Below, piece after piece: positions 10,730 through 19,562 of a stretch of 64,000 nt of DNA (its first letter is position 1; every line of letters starts with the position of its first letter). The notes beneath the pieces were generated by a model that was not told the origin of the DNA, did no database searches, and saw nothing but the letters and a program-made list of their open reading frames with translations. The translations under genes were made by a program, and so were the position numbers. The DNA comes from an uncultured SAR86 cluster bacterium (GTDB lineage: Bacteria; Pseudomonadota; Gammaproteobacteria; Magnimaribacterales; AG-339-G14). The stretch covers positions 90,227 through 154,226 of the forward strand of contig CACAWS010000002.1 in NCBI GenBank assembly GCA_902536295.1. Direction: 5' to 3'.

Positions 10730-11943
10730 GAGTATTTTTTTACTACTAAACTAGCATTGGTTCCGCCGAATCCAAAACTGTTTGACATAAATGAAGAAAA
10801 ATTCTCTAGTTGCTTTAACTCTTTAGACAGCTCGATGCCCTGAGATTCAGATATTGGGGAATTTATGTTGATAGATTCTGCAATGTAGTTGCCTCGCATC
10901 ATCAGTAAGCTATAAATACACTCCAAAACACCTGCAGCGCCTAAAGCGTGACCAGTTTGAGATTTAGTAGAACCAACGATGGGCGGATTTTTAAAAACTT
11001 CTTTTATAGCAATCAATTCTGTTGGGTCTCCAGCAGGCGTTGAAGTTCCATGAGCATTTAAATAATCTACTGTATTTAGCTTACTTATACTAAGTGCATT
11101 TTTCATACAATTAATGGCTCCTTCTCCAGAAGGTGAGACCATATCTACGCCATCTGAAGTAGCTGAATAACCAACTATTTCTCCATAAATCTTAGAATTT
11201 CTATTCAAGGCATGATTTAGTTCTTCGAGAACTACCATACCGCCTCCAGCAGCAATCACAAAGCCATCTCTGTCTTCATCAAAGGGCCTTGAAGCCTTCT
11301 CAGGTAATTCATTAAATTTGCTGGACAATGCCCCCATAGCATCAAACATCATTGATTGAGTCCAGTGTTCATCCTCTCCACCGCCAGCAAGAACAACATC
11401 TTGATTACCAAGAATAATTTGTTCATATGCGTTGCCAATACAGTGAGCACTAGTAGAGCATGCAGATGATATAGAATAATTTATACCCTTGATTCCAAGA
11501 AAAGTTGCAAGACATGCCGAAACTGTACTTCCCATAGTTTGAGTAACTCTGTAAGGTCCTATTCTTTTTACTCCTTTTTCTCTTGAAATATCTGCCGCTT
11601 CAACTTGACTTCTAGAGGAGGCTCCACCAGAACCAGCAATTATCCCCAATCTAGAATCAAAATCTTCTTGTTTAAGATTTGCATCTTTTATAGCTTCTTC
11701 TGCGCTTAAAAAAGAATAGGCTGCAGTTTCTCCCATGAATCTCATAAGTTTTCTATCTATCAATTCAGAAAGAGGAACATCAATAGAACCTGCAATATTA
11801 GATCGCATACCAATGTCTTTGTATTCTTGCTGAAAAGAGATTCCACTTTTACCTTTTTTTAAAGATTCATCTATCTGCTCTATATTATTTCCTATCGGAG
11901 AAATTGCTCCAATTCCAGTAATTACAACTCTTTTTTTATTCAT
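10726..11943 (-). CDS. fabB: 3-oxoacyl-ACP synthase I (beta-ketoacyl synthase FabB)
   Basis: FabB condenses malonyl-ACP with growing acyl chains and is needed to elongate unsaturated intermediates made by FabA. The 405-residue thiolase-fold protein has the nucleophile Cys162 (SSACSTSAH) and two catalytic histidines, His298 ([11 protein letters not shown]) and His332 ([11 protein letters not shown]). The FGFGGTNAS block closes the C-terminus. It lies one base downstream of fabA, forming the standard fabA-fabB operon. The operon context favours FabB over FabF. Confidence 0.96.
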   Translation of the reverse strand: MNKKRVVITGIGAISPIGNNIEQIDESLKKGKSGISFQQEYKDIGMRSNIAGSIDVPLSELIDRKLMRFMGETAAYSFLSAEEAIKDANLKQEDFDSRLGIIAGSGGASSRSQVEAADISREKGVKRIGPYRVTQTMGSTVSACLATFLGIKGINYSISSACSTSAHCIGNAYEQIILGNQDVVLAGGGEDEHWTQSMMFDAMGALSSKFNELPEKASRPFDEDRDGFVIAAGGGMVVLEELNHALNRNSKIYGEIVGYSATSDGVDMVSPSGEGAINCMKNALSISKLNTVDYLNAHGTSTPAGDPTELIAIKEVFKNPPIVGSTKSQTGHALGAAGVLECIYSLLMMRGNYIAESININSPISESQGIELSKELKQLENFSSFMSNSFGFGGTNASLVVKKYS

Positions 11944-11944
11944 T

Positions 11945-12472
11945 TTAGAAGTTAGATGGGTCTTTAAATAATCCTACTCTCAAATTTTTTGCACTATATA
12001 TTTCTTTATCATCAACAAACATCTTACCGTCGGCAAAGCCAACTACTAATTTTTGTTTTCTTATTCTTTTTATACTAATTTCATATCTTACAAGCTTAGC
12101 TTTAGGTAAAACTTGACCAAAAAATTTAACCTCCCCAGCTCCTAGGGCCCTTCCGATACCTGGATTTCCATCCCATAATAAATAAAACCCCAATAATTGC
12201 CACATAGCGTCTAAGCCAAGACATCCAGGCATAACTGGATCGCCAGTGAAATGACAGTCAAAAAACCAAAGATCAGGATTTATGTCTAATTCGCCTTTAA
12301 GAAAGCCATTTTCAAAGTCTCCGCCACTTGAATTTATCTCAGATATTCTATCTATCATCAACATTTCGTTATTTGGCAACTTTCCATTTTCTGTGCCAAA
12401 TAAACCTCCTTGAGAACAAAGTAATAGCTTTTCTTTATCGTAATGATTTTCTTGCGTAAATTTCAAACTCAC
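11945..12472 (-). CDS. fabA: 3-hydroxydecanoyl-ACP dehydratase/isomerase
   Basis: FabA dehydrates 3-hydroxydecanoyl-ACP and isomerises the trans-2 to the cis-3 double bond, the branch point to unsaturated fatty acids. The 175-residue hot-dog-fold protein keeps the catalytic pair His74 and Asp88 within the block from [15 protein letters not shown] to LGLDAMWQ. The start is a GTG; an ATG overlapping it is out of frame and stops at once. It is the first gene of the fabA-fabB operon and is divergent from rplU across 78 bp. Confidence 0.97.
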   Translation of the reverse strand: MSLKFTQENHYDKEKLLLCSQGGLFGTENGKLPNNEMLMIDRISEINSSGGDFENGFLKGELDINPDLWFFDCHFTGDPVMPGCLGLDAMWQLLGFYLLWDGNPGIGRALGAGEVKFFGQVLPKAKLVRYEISIKRIRKQKLVVGFADGKMFVDDKEIYSAKNLRVGLFKDPSNF

Positions 12473-12499
12473 ATTTATATATTACAGCATTTGAAAAGA

Positions 12500-12528
12500 T
12501 TGCGAGTATTGTATTAATTAGATAATAT
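12500..12528 (+). promoter_or_regulatory. Candidate sigma-70 promoter for rplU-rpmA-obgE-proB
   Basis: In the fabA/rplU divergent gap, TTGCGA at 12500-12505 is followed after 17 bp by TAATAT at 12523-12528. An overlapping GATAAT at 12521-12526 (15 bp spacing) matches the -10 consensus better. Both lie 23-30 bp before the rplU start. The 11-mer TTAGATAATAT here recurs in the pepA/lptF gap. This is pattern matching only. Confidence 0.4.
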
Positions 12529-12550
12529 GCACTCCTTTCGTTAATTAGAT

Positions 12551-12865
12551 ATGAATTACGCGGTTATCAAAACAGGTGGGAAACAACATAAAGTTGAAGA
12601 AGGTGAAATTATTGCTATTGAAAAGCTTAATATTGAAGAAGGTGAAAAAGTAGAATTTGAAGAGGTATTGGCTGTGAAAACTGATGGCAAACTTCAAGTA
12701 GGAGCGCCTTTATTGACCGGCGCAAAAGTTACCGGAACAGTTATTTCACAAGAAAAAGATAAAAAAGTCGTGATAATTAAAATGAGAAGAAGACAAGATT
12801 ATAGAAGCAAACAAGGACATCGACAAAAAATTACTAAAGTTAAAATAGATTCAATTAAAATTTAA
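12551..12865 (+). CDS. rplU: 50S ribosomal protein L21
   Basis: L21 binds 23S rRNA. The 104-residue protein starts [19 protein letters not shown] and ends with the basic block [16 protein letters not shown] followed by a short strand, all as in the family. It opens the rplU-rpmA-obgE cluster, which is conserved across bacteria. CTCCTTTCG precedes the start, so no clear Shine-Dalgarno sequence is seen on this strand. Confidence 0.97.
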   Translation: MNYAVIKTGGKQHKVEEGEIIAIEKLNIEEGEKVEFEEVLAVKTDGKLQVGAPLLTGAKVTGTVISQEKDKKVVIIKMRRRQDYRSKQGHRQKITKVKIDSIKI

Positions 12866-12867
12866 TT

Positions 12868-13128
12868 ATGGCGCACAAAAAAGCTGGTGGAAGCACCAGA
12901 AACGGAAGAGATTCAAATCCTAAGTTTTTAGGAGTTAAAGCCTATGGCGGTCAAAAAGTTAGCGCTGGGTCAATAATTGTCAGACAAAGAGGAACAAAAT
13001 TTCACCCTGGCGAAAATGTTGGAATTGGAAAAGATCATACATTATTTGCAAAACTTTCTGGCGAAGTTAATTTCGTAAAAAAAGGCAAGAGTCTGAAACA
13101 ATTCGTAAACATTACCCCAACCGAGTAG
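12868..13128 (+). CDS. rpmA: 50S ribosomal protein L27
   Basis: L27 reaches toward the peptidyl-transferase centre with its flexible N-terminus. The 86-residue sequence starts [19 protein letters not shown] with no cleavable N-terminal extension of the Firmicutes type, and continues [20 protein letters not shown] and [17 protein letters not shown]. It lies 2 bp after rplU and 4 bp before obgE. Confidence 0.98.
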   Translation: MAHKKAGGSTRNGRDSNPKFLGVKAYGGQKVSAGSIIVRQRGTKFHPGENVGIGKDHTLFAKLSGEVNFVKKGKSLKQFVNITPTE

Positions 13129-13132
13129 TACT

Positions 13133-14152
13133 ATGAGCTTCATAGATGAAGCATCTATTGAGCTAATTGCTGGCAAAGGAGGTAATGGTTGTCTGAGCTT
13201 TAGAAGAGAAAAATTTATTCCTAAGGGCGGGCCTGATGGAGGAGACGGAGGCCGCGGAGGGAGTATTATTTTCCAAGCAGAAAAATCATTAACTACTCTT
13301 CAAGATTTTAAATTACAAACTAGGCTCCAAGCTAAAAATGGAAGCAATGGTCAAGGTAGAGATAAACATGGAAAGGATGCGCCTGATACTTTTCTAAAAG
13401 TACCAATTGGCACACAAATAATCAATGAAGAAACAGATGAGATTATTTGCGACATTACTTCATATGAGGATACTTTTGAAATAGCTTGTGGGGGCAAAGG
13501 AGGAATGGGCAATGCACGCTTTAAATCTTCAACTAATAGGGCTCCAAGAAAAACAACTGACGGCGAAAAAGGAGAGAGGTTAAAAGTAAAATTAGAATTG
13601 AAAGTCTTAGCAGATGTGGGATTATTAGGGTTACCCAATGCAGGAAAATCTACCTTCATTTCATCTATTTCCTCGGCTAAGCCTAAAATAGCAGACTATC
13701 CTTTTACAACTCTCAAGCCAAATCTTGGAGTAGTTACAAATAATTTTTCGTCTTTTGTAGTAGCTGATATTCCAGGATTAATTTCTGGTGCATCTTCTGG
13801 AGCCGGCTTAGGATTTAAGTTTTTAAAGCATTTATCGAGAGTAAAATTATTATTACATTTAGTCGATATTAGTGTTTTCGATGAAAATAAAATATCTCAA
13901 GATATCAAAAAAATTGAGAAGGAATTAGAACTTTATGATACAAAACTTTACAAAACAGATAGATGGATTGTTCTTAATAAAAATGATTTAGATTATGAAA
14001 AATCAAAAAAATTAAAAAAATCTATAGGATCTCATTTTCCTAAAATTAAAATTTATAGCATATCTTCTATCTCTAAGAATGGTATAAAGGAATTAGTTAA
14101 CGATATCTCAGAATGGTGTTTAAAAAAAATAGATCATGAAAATAGTAATTAA
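13133..14152 (+). CDS. obgE: GTPase ObgE/CgtA
   Basis: Obg is an essential GTPase acting in late 50S assembly and stress signalling. The 339-residue protein has the glycine-rich Obg fold ([29 protein letters not shown]) and then the G domain with G1 [10 protein letters not shown]3 DIPGL and G4 NKND. The C-terminus is short, without a long acidic extension. It follows rpmA by 4 bp, the conserved ribosomal context, and its last 17 bp overlap proB in another frame. Confidence 0.97.
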   Translation: MSFIDEASIELIAGKGGNGCLSFRREKFIPKGGPDGGDGGRGGSIIFQAEKSLTTLQDFKLQTRLQAKNGSNGQGRDKHGKDAPDTFLKVPIGTQIINEETDEIICDITSYEDTFEIACGGKGGMGNARFKSSTNRAPRKTTDGEKGERLKVKLELKVLADVGLLGLPNAGKSTFISSISSAKPKIADYPFTTLKPNLGVVTNNFSSFVVADIPGLISGASSGAGLGFKFLKHLSRVKLLLHLVDISVFDENKISQDIKKIEKELELYDTKLYKTDRWIVLNKNDLDYEKSKKLKKSIGSHFPKIKIYSISSISKNGIKELVNDISEWCLKKIDHENSN

Positions 14153-14903
14153 AATAGGATCCAGCTTAGTGACCTCAGAAGCCGAGATTGTAGATAAAGA
14201 ATTCTTAAAAAAAATTTCAGTCCAAGTCGATAAGATCAGAAATTTAGGTCATGAGGTAGTGTTGGTTTCTTCTGGCGCTATAGCCTGTGGCATGAAGGCG
14301 TGGAAATTAACCAATAGGCCAGAAGATGTTGAAAAGCTTCAAGCTTTATCAGCGGTTGGACAAATCGGTCTCATAAATGCTTACCAAGATGAATTTAAAT
14401 CCCTAGGCCTCTTTGCAGCACAAGTTTTGCTTAGCCATGAAGATTTTAAAGATACTATTCGATCAAAAAATATCAAAGAAAGTATAAAAAATATTTTAGA
14501 TTTAGGTGCTATACCGATCGTCAATGAAAACGATTCAGTGTCAACCGAAGAAATTGAATTTGGGGATAATGATCAGTTAAGCGGAAATGTAGCTAAATTA
14601 ATCAGAAGCGAACTGCTAATCATCCTTACGGATCAAGCAGGAGTATATGATAAAGACCCTACATCCAATGAAGAAGCTGAGTTATTAACAAAAATAAATT
14701 TAAGTGATAAAGATAGTTTAGAAATTGAGTTAGGAGATTCAGGTAAATATGGTAGAGGAGGAATGAAAACTAAATTTTTAGCTGCAGAAAACTTTTTAGA
14801 AAAAAATAACAAAATTTATATAGCCAACGGCAGAGCGGATAATATTTTGATGGATATTTTGTTAGAAAAGGAAGTTGGAACTCTAATAAAGTTAGCCGAG
14901 TAA
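14136..14903 (+). CDS. proB: Glutamate 5-kinase lacking the PUA domain
   Basis: ProB phosphorylates glutamate in the first step of proline synthesis. The 255-residue protein contains only the amino-acid-kinase domain: KIGSSLV near the start, [37 protein letters not shown] and GRGGMKTK. The C-terminal PUA domain of the roughly 367-residue E. coli enzyme is absent, and the frame simply stops with no sign of a frameshift. The ATG lies inside the end of obgE (17 bp overlap), and the 3' end overlaps convergent rpsT by 12 bp. PUA-less glutamate kinases are known in other bacteria; loss may alter proline feedback, which is inference. The partner proA is not in this window. Confidence 0.93.
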   Translation: MKIVIKIGSSLVTSEAEIVDKEFLKKISVQVDKIRNLGHEVVLVSSGAIACGMKAWKLTNRPEDVEKLQALSAVGQIGLINAYQDEFKSLGLFAAQVLLSHEDFKDTIRSKNIKESIKNILDLGAIPIVNENDSVSTEEIEFGDNDQLSGNVAKLIRSELLIILTDQAGVYDKDPTSNEEAELLTKINLSDKDSLEIELGDSGKYGRGGMKTKFLAAENFLEKNNKIYIANGRADNILMDILLEKEVGTLIKLAE

Positions 14904-15155
14904 CTTGATATTTTTGTTTAACCTTGATTTTTGCCTGGATGCGCTGTTTTTAGTTATGACTTTCTTATTAGCCATTTTATCTATTAACTTTTGAGTTTTG
15001 ATAAATAAAGAAGTAGCTTTTCCTTTATCTTTAGCATCAATGGCTTGCTCTACTGATTTTATTGCTGTTCTTACAGACGCTCTTTGAGAGCTTTTGAGCT
15101 CATTTTTTTTAACTGTTTGTCGAGCTCTTTTCTTTGCCGATTGAATATTTGCCAT
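14892..15155 (-). CDS. rpsT: 30S ribosomal protein S20
   Basis: S20 is a helical small-subunit protein that binds 16S rRNA early. The 87-residue, lysine- and arginine-rich sequence starts MANIQSAKKRARQTVKKNE and ends [14 protein letters not shown], as expected. No Shine-Dalgarno sequence is visible before the ATG (GCCGCCTC instead). A strong -35 hexamer lies close upstream, so the mRNA may have little or no leader. It lies 64 bp downstream of prlC on the same strand. Confidence 0.97.
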   Translation of the reverse strand: MANIQSAKKRARQTVKKNELKSSQRASVRTAIKSVEQAIDAKDKGKATSLFIKTQKLIDKMANKKVITKNSASRQKSRLNKNIKLLG

Positions 15156-15163
15156 GAGGCGGC

Positions 15164-15193
15164 AATATTGAAGTTTGATAGAAGTTTTGTCAA
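15164..15193 (-). promoter_or_regulatory. Candidate rpsT promoter with near-leaderless start
   Basis: Reading the minus strand, a perfect TTGACA (15193-15188) is followed after 18 bp by AATATT (15169-15164), which matches four of six -10 positions. The expected transcription start would fall about two bases before the rpsT ATG. Spacing is one base longer than ideal, so this is a candidate only. Confidence 0.35.
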
Positions 15194-15219
15194 CTATTTC
15201 AGATAAATAAACTTAAAGT

Positions 15220-17241
15220 TTAAGCAAGACCTCTTTTTTGAAGTAATCTTTTAGGGTCGGGTTTTTTTCCATTGAATTTTATGAATTGATCCATAAGATT
15301 TTTTGAATTACCCGAAGAATAAACCAATTCTTTTAATTTTTTTCCTGAAGACTTATGGAATAACCCTTTCTTTTCGAAAACTTCAAAAGCAGAAGAATCT
15401 AAAACCTCTGACCACATATAACTGTAATAACTGGACGAATAACCTCCAGAAAAGATGTGATTGAAATAAGTGCTGCCATATCTACTATCAATTTCGTTGG
15501 GTTTTTTTAATGACTTGAAAAGTTTTTTTTCAAATTTATTTATGTCAATGATTTTTCTATTGTTTGAATGCCAGGCTAAATCTAAATAAGATGCTGCTAA
15601 ATATTCAGTAGTAGCAAATCCTTGATTAAATTTTTGACAGTTTTCATATTTTTTCAAAAGGTCTTGAGGAATTTTTTTGCCTGTTTTGTAATGCAGAGCG
15701 AATTCTTTTAAAACTTTAGGAGATCTAATCCAGTTTTCCATCATTTGGGATGGGAATTCTACATAGTCTCTAGGAACAGATGTTCCTGATAATGAAGGGT
15801 AAGTGACGTTTGATAACAGACCGTGCAATCCATGACCAAATTCATGAAAAAGAGTAATTGCTTGCTCAAAGCTAAGCAAAGTAGGTTTATCTTTGGTCGG
15901 TTTAGGAAAATTACATACGTTGATTACTATTGGATGCTTGATACCTTTATTTTTGCTTTGGTCTTGATAGCTTGTCATCCATGCGCCTCCTTGCTTGGAA
16001 GGTCTTGCGAAGTAGTCAGTAAGAAAAATACCAACAATTTTATTATTGTTATCTAACACTTTATAAGCTTTTATTTCCTCATGGTATTTGGGAAATTTTT
16101 TCATGGCTTTAAATTTAATATCAAAAAGTCTTTCTGCAGTAGTAAAGGCAGCTTTTTGAATGTTTTCTAAAGATAGGTAAGGGCGCATATCTTCTTCTGA
16201 GTAATCAAATTTTGATTTTCTTACTTTTTCAGAGTAATACCACCAATCCCATGGCTTCAGTTTAAAGTTGTTGCCTTCCTTTTGGATGAGGTTTTGAATT
16301 TCATCTATTTCCTCTTGCGCCCTATTGGTAGCTGGCTCCCAAACATTGTCTAAAAGTTCTAAAACGTTTTTCTTATTTTCAGCCATAGTATTTTGAAGTG
16401 CCAATTCAGTGTGAGATTCAAAGCCTAGGAGTTTAGCTTTTTCCTCTCTCAATGAACTAATCTCTATTAGAATCTGTTCATTATTGTTTGAATTAGAATT
16501 TTTTCCTTTGTTTACATAGCCTTTATAGATTTTTTCTCTTAGGATTCTATTTTTTGAAAAAGTTAGAAAAGGGTATAAATTTTCTCTTGTTGCTTTAAAC
16601 AGCCAAGCATTTTTTAAGTTTTCTTTTTCTGCTTGGATTTTAGCTTGAGCAATCAAATCCTTAGGCAAACCTTTTAAATCTGACTGTTTTTCTATTATCA
16701 AGCTAAATTCGTTTGTTTCTTTGAGGGTATTCTGACCAAATTTCAGTGTTAAAGAGGAAAGTTTTTGGTTTATTTTTTTTAGAGAAGATCTTTCCGTCTT
16801 TTTTAAATCAGATCCGTTAAGTCTAAAACTGTCATATGTAATTTGTACTAACCTTTTTTGCTCTTCATTTAAATCTTCATTTGATTCGTATACTTTTTTA
16901 ATTCTTTGGAAAAGCCTCTGATTAAGCGAAATACTATCTCTATGTTTAGATAATAAAGGCGTAATTTCGTTTGCAATATTTTGAAGACTTTCTGATGAAT
17001 CTGCCGACAAAAGGTTAAAGAAAACTCTACTCACTTTTGATAAAAGTGAACCGGCATTTTCTAAAGAATTAATTGTGTTAAAAAAATTAGGCTTATCATT
17101 ATTATTGACAATTGATTCAATTTCATTTTTGTGGTCTTTAATGGCCTTTAGAAAAGCTGGTTTATAGTGGATTGTTTTTATATCTTCAAAAGGAGGTATT
17201 CCTGAAGAATTTTTAAAATCATCTAAAAGTGGATTAGTCAT
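15220..17241 (-). CDS. prlC: Oligopeptidase A (M3 zinc metallopeptidase)
   Basis: PrlC is a cytoplasmic thimet-type oligopeptidase that degrades signal peptides and other short peptides. The 673-residue length fits the family. It has the HExxH zinc motif in LFHEFGHGLHGLLSN and the downstream block around PRDYVEFPSQMMENW, which supplies the third ligand Glu. The N-terminus NPLLDDFKNSSGIPPFEDI resembles family starts. It is downstream of ssrA, separated by 89 bp that contain a probable terminator, and upstream of rpsT. Confidence 0.96.
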   Translation of the reverse strand: MTNPLLDDFKNSSGIPPFEDIKTIHYKPAFLKAIKDHKNEIESIVNNNDKPNFFNTINSLENAGSLLSKVSRVFFNLLSADSSESLQNIANEITPLLSKHRDSISLNQRLFQRIKKVYESNEDLNEEQKRLVQITYDSFRLNGSDLKKTERSSLKKINQKLSSLTLKFGQNTLKETNEFSLIIEKQSDLKGLPKDLIAQAKIQAEKENLKNAWLFKATRENLYPFLTFSKNRILREKIYKGYVNKGKNSNSNNNEQILIEISSLREEKAKLLGFESHTELALQNTMAENKKNVLELLDNVWEPATNRAQEEIDEIQNLIQKEGNNFKLKPWDWWYYSEKVRKSKFDYSEEDMRPYLSLENIQKAAFTTAERLFDIKFKAMKKFPKYHEEIKAYKVLDNNNKIVGIFLTDYFARPSKQGGAWMTSYQDQSKNKGIKHPIVINVCNFPKPTKDKPTLLSFEQAITLFHEFGHGLHGLLSNVTYPSLSGTSVPRDYVEFPSQMMENWIRSPKVLKEFALHYKTGKKIPQDLLKKYENCQKFNQGFATTEYLAASYLDLAWHSNNRKIIDINKFEKKLFKSLKKPNEIDSRYGSTYFNHIFSGGYSSSYYSYMWSEVLDSSAFEVFEKKGLFHKSSGKKLKELVYSSGNSKNLMDQFIKFNGKKPDPKRLLQKRGLA

Positions 17242-17290
17242 GTTGATAAGATATAAAAATTTTTGAAATTTTCCAAATAAGAATTTAAAT

Positions 17291-17318
17291 AAAAAATTAG
17301 TTATAACTTTTCCTAATT
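17291..17318 (-). terminator. Candidate intrinsic terminator of the tmRNA gene
   Basis: On the minus strand, 13 bases past the tmRNA CCA end, AATTAG (17318-17313) can pair with CTAATT (17300-17295) across a 12-nt loop, and a run of T residues (complement of 17291-17296) overlaps and follows the second arm. The stem is AT-rich and weak, so termination efficiency is uncertain. Confidence 0.42.
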
Positions 17319-17330
17319 AAAAATATTTAG

Positions 17331-17680
17331 TGGTGGAGGCGGCGGGTATCGAACCCGCGTCCATTCATCCATTCCCTTAAGTTCTACATGTTTAGGTTCA
17401 TCTATTTTTTTCTTTTTTATTTCTCCGATGAGCAGGATAAATAAAATATATTCTGTAAATCTTTTTGAGAAAATCCCAGAAAAATTTTCTCAAGCAACCT
17501 ATTGAATGACTTTCTTAAACCTTAATAGGTGTCTGGTAAAGAAAGCTAGCTGAATTATGCAGCTAGTGCGTAGTTTGCTTTATTGCCAACTAAATGTTTT
17601 ATAACTTTTTTTTACGAGATTGTTATCCGCTCGACATGCCTTTTAGGTTCAAAAATAAATGTCTAATCCATTTCGCCCCC
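17331..17680 (-). ncRNA. ssrA: Transfer-messenger RNA (tmRNA)
   Basis: tmRNA with SmpB rescues stalled ribosomes and tags the nascent chain for proteolysis. On the minus strand the 5' end GGGGGC (17680-17675) pairs with GCCTCC before the 3' ACCA (end 17331), forming the acceptor stem. The 3' end carries the T-arm GCGGGTTCGATACCCGC and an encoded CCA. The tag frame starts about 93 nt in: ten codons at 17587-17558 encode GNKANYALAA, followed by TAA (17557-17555) and aligned with E. coli ANDENYALAA after AGTT in place of AGTC. The gene is 350 nt and one-piece, not permuted. It starts 22 bp after smpB; a TAAAAT lies about 10 bp upstream of the mature 5' end, but no clear -35 is seen. Confidence 0.96.
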
Positions 17681-17702
17681 GTGGAGCGGTATTTTAATTG
17701 AT

Positions 17703-18179
17703 TTATTCAAAGTTACTAGGGAGATTGTTAATTTTTGATTTTTCTTTTTTCCATTCTTTTTCTTTCAAAGAACGCCTTTTATCGAATTTTGTTTTACCTT
17801 TCCCTAAAGAAATTTTTATTTTTATTAAGTTTTCTTTCCAAAATAGCTTTGTAGGAACACAAGTTAATCCTTTTTCTTGTGTTGCTTTGAATATTTTAGA
17901 GAGCTCTGACTTTGTCAAAAGTAATTTTCTTGTTCTGATTGGATCTACAGCATGAGTAACTTCGTTTAAAGGGTTAATGTTCATTCCAATTAGCCATGCT
18001 TCTCCTTTTTTCATCATCACATAACTATCTTTCATGTCGGCTTGTCCTGCTCGTATGCCTTTTACTTCCCACCCGTTAAGAGAAATGCCTGCTTCGAAGT
18101 TTTCAGTGAGTTCAAAATTAAATCTAGCCTGTCTATTTTCTATAACAGGTCTTAAATTTTTAATTTTGTTTTTTGACAT
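17703..18179 (-). CDS. smpB: SsrA-binding protein SmpB
   Basis: SmpB binds the tRNA-like part of tmRNA and delivers it to stalled ribosomes. The 158-residue protein has the family blocks NRQARFNFELTENFEAGI, LNGWEVKGIRAGQADMKDSY and a basic C-terminal tail (GKGKTKFDKRRSLKEKEWKK) that enters the empty mRNA channel. It is immediately upstream of ssrA on the same strand, so the RNA and its partner protein are likely co-transcribed. Confidence 0.97.
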   Translation of the reverse strand: MSKNKIKNLRPVIENRQARFNFELTENFEAGISLNGWEVKGIRAGQADMKDSYVMMKKGEAWLIGMNINPLNEVTHAVDPIRTRKLLLTKSELSKIFKATQEKGLTCVPTKLFWKENLIKIKISLGKGKTKFDKRRSLKEKEWKKEKSKINNLPSNFE

Positions 18180-18224
18180 TGAGTAAGTATAAATATTAAA
18201 TATTTAAAAATCTTAAGATTAATA

Positions 18225-19562
18225 ATGGATCAAAGTAAAATTTGGAAAGGTAACTGGACTTTTGTACTAGCTGCGGCTGGCGCCGCCGTAGGTCTTGGAA
18301 ACATATGGAAATTTCCTTACCTTGCGGGTGAGAGCGGAGGAGGCGCCTTTGTAATTGTTTATTTATTATGCATTCTGCTTTTAGGACTCCCAATTATGAT
18401 TGCTGAGATTTACATTGGAAGATATGGCAGAAAAAGCCCTATTAATTCAGTCAAAAGGATAATTAATGATTTCAACCTAAATAAACTCTGGCTAATTCTT
18501 GGTTGGTTAGGAGCTTTAGCCGGTCTTTTAATACTTTCTTATTACAGCGTCATTGCAGGAATAGCAGCTTCTTATATTTTTAGTTCAATTCCTGCTTCTG
18601 AGTTAAATCCTGCAGAGTATTCTGTTGAACATTATTCGAATTTTAAAAGCTCTCCACTTACAATGATTTTTTGGCACTCTTTGTTTATTGGTGTGACATG
18701 TTATGTGGTAGGCAAAGGAGTGGTGGATGGAATTGGCAGAGCTATCAATATCCTTATGCCTATTTTATTTTTCTTAGTTATAGTTCTTTGTATTTATTCT
18801 TCAGTCACTGGAGAATTTATTAAGACTTTTACCTTTTTATTTAATCCAGATTTTTCAAAAATTACACCAGAAGTAGTAATTACTGCGATGGGTCAGGCTT
18901 TTTTTACATTAAGTATCGGGATGGGATCAATCATGGCTTACGGAGCATATATGCCTCAGGAGCAGATGATCGGTAAAACAGTTCTAATTGTTATATTTCT
19001 GGATACGTTAGTTGCTTTGCTAGCAGGATTTACAATATTTCCCATAGTCTTTAGTAACCCTGAGCTTTCAGTTTTTGTTGGAAAAGGCCTACTATTTGAA
19101 TCCTTACCGGTTGCATTTCATTCGATGCCGCTTGGAGCAATTTTTCATTCAATTTTTTTTATATTAGTTTCTATTGCTGCTTTAAGTTCTTCTGTATCTT
19201 TAATAGAACCTTTCACTGCCTGGATTGAAGAAGAAAAAATATTTTCACGCCTAAAAGGTGTCATAATTTTGGGTCTCATTGCCTGGTTTATAGGATTGGG
19301 CACAGTTTTCTCAGATAATATTTGGGCAAATTATGAAATTAGTGGATTGAACTTTTTTGAATGGACTACGGTTTTAACAGATCAATTCATGCTTCCTTTA
19401 GGTGGATTACTTATTTGTTTATTAGTAGGCTTTTTTATTCCTAGAGTAGAATTAGAAAAAGATCTTAACTTGACGGGAAATATTTCAAAAGTTTTTAGTG
19501 TTTGTTTGAAAATAGTAGCTCCATTATCAGTACTATTAATTTTTGGATATGCATTGAGTTAA
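18225..19562 (+). CDS. Sodium-dependent amino-acid/neurotransmitter symporter family (NSS/SNF) protein
   Basis: NSS proteins of the LeuT fold use the sodium gradient to import amino acids or related amines. The 445-residue protein has about 11 hydrophobic segments and the TM1 signature AAAGAAVGLGNIWKFPYLAGE (first 20 residues at 16-35), whose unwound part carries the substrate and sodium sites in LeuT. GRYGRKSP follows TM2, and the TM3 tyrosine pair is at residues 106-107. Substrate cannot be told from sequence. The stop overlaps the next gene's start by one base (TAATG), so the symporter and the 5-alpha-reductase-like protein are probably co-translated. It is divergent from smpB across 45 bp. 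Confidence 0.93.
   Translation: MDQSKIWKGNWTFVLAAAGAAVGLGNIWKFPYLAGESGGGAFVIVYLLCILLLGLPIMIAEIYIGRYGRKSPINSVKRIINDFNLNKLWLILGWLGALAGLLILSYYSVIAGIAASYIFSSIPASELNPAEYSVEHYSNFKSSPLTMIFWHSLFIGVTCYVVGKGVVDGIGRAINILMPILFFLVIVLCIYSSVTGEFIKTFTFLFNPDFSKITPEVVITAMGQAFFTLSIGMGSIMAYGAYMPQEQMIGKTVLIVIFLDTLVALLAGFTIFPIVFSNPELSVFVGKGLLFESLPVAFHSMPLGAIFHSIFFILVSIAALSSSVSLIEPFTAWIEEEKIFSRLKGVIILGLIAWFIGLGTVFSDNIWANYEISGLNFFEWTTVLTDQFMLPLGGLLICLLVGFFIPRVELEKDLNLTGNISKVFSVCLKIVAPLSVLLIFGYALS

Noticed and set aside
15823..16056. 77-codon plus-strand ORF within prlC
   Set aside because: It is antisense to the zinc-motif region of prlC and shows no recognisable protein features.
17698..17955. 85-codon plus-strand ORF opposite smpB
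   Set aside because: Antisense to conserved smpB codons; Phe/Ser-rich composition is what reversed Lys/Glu codons produce.
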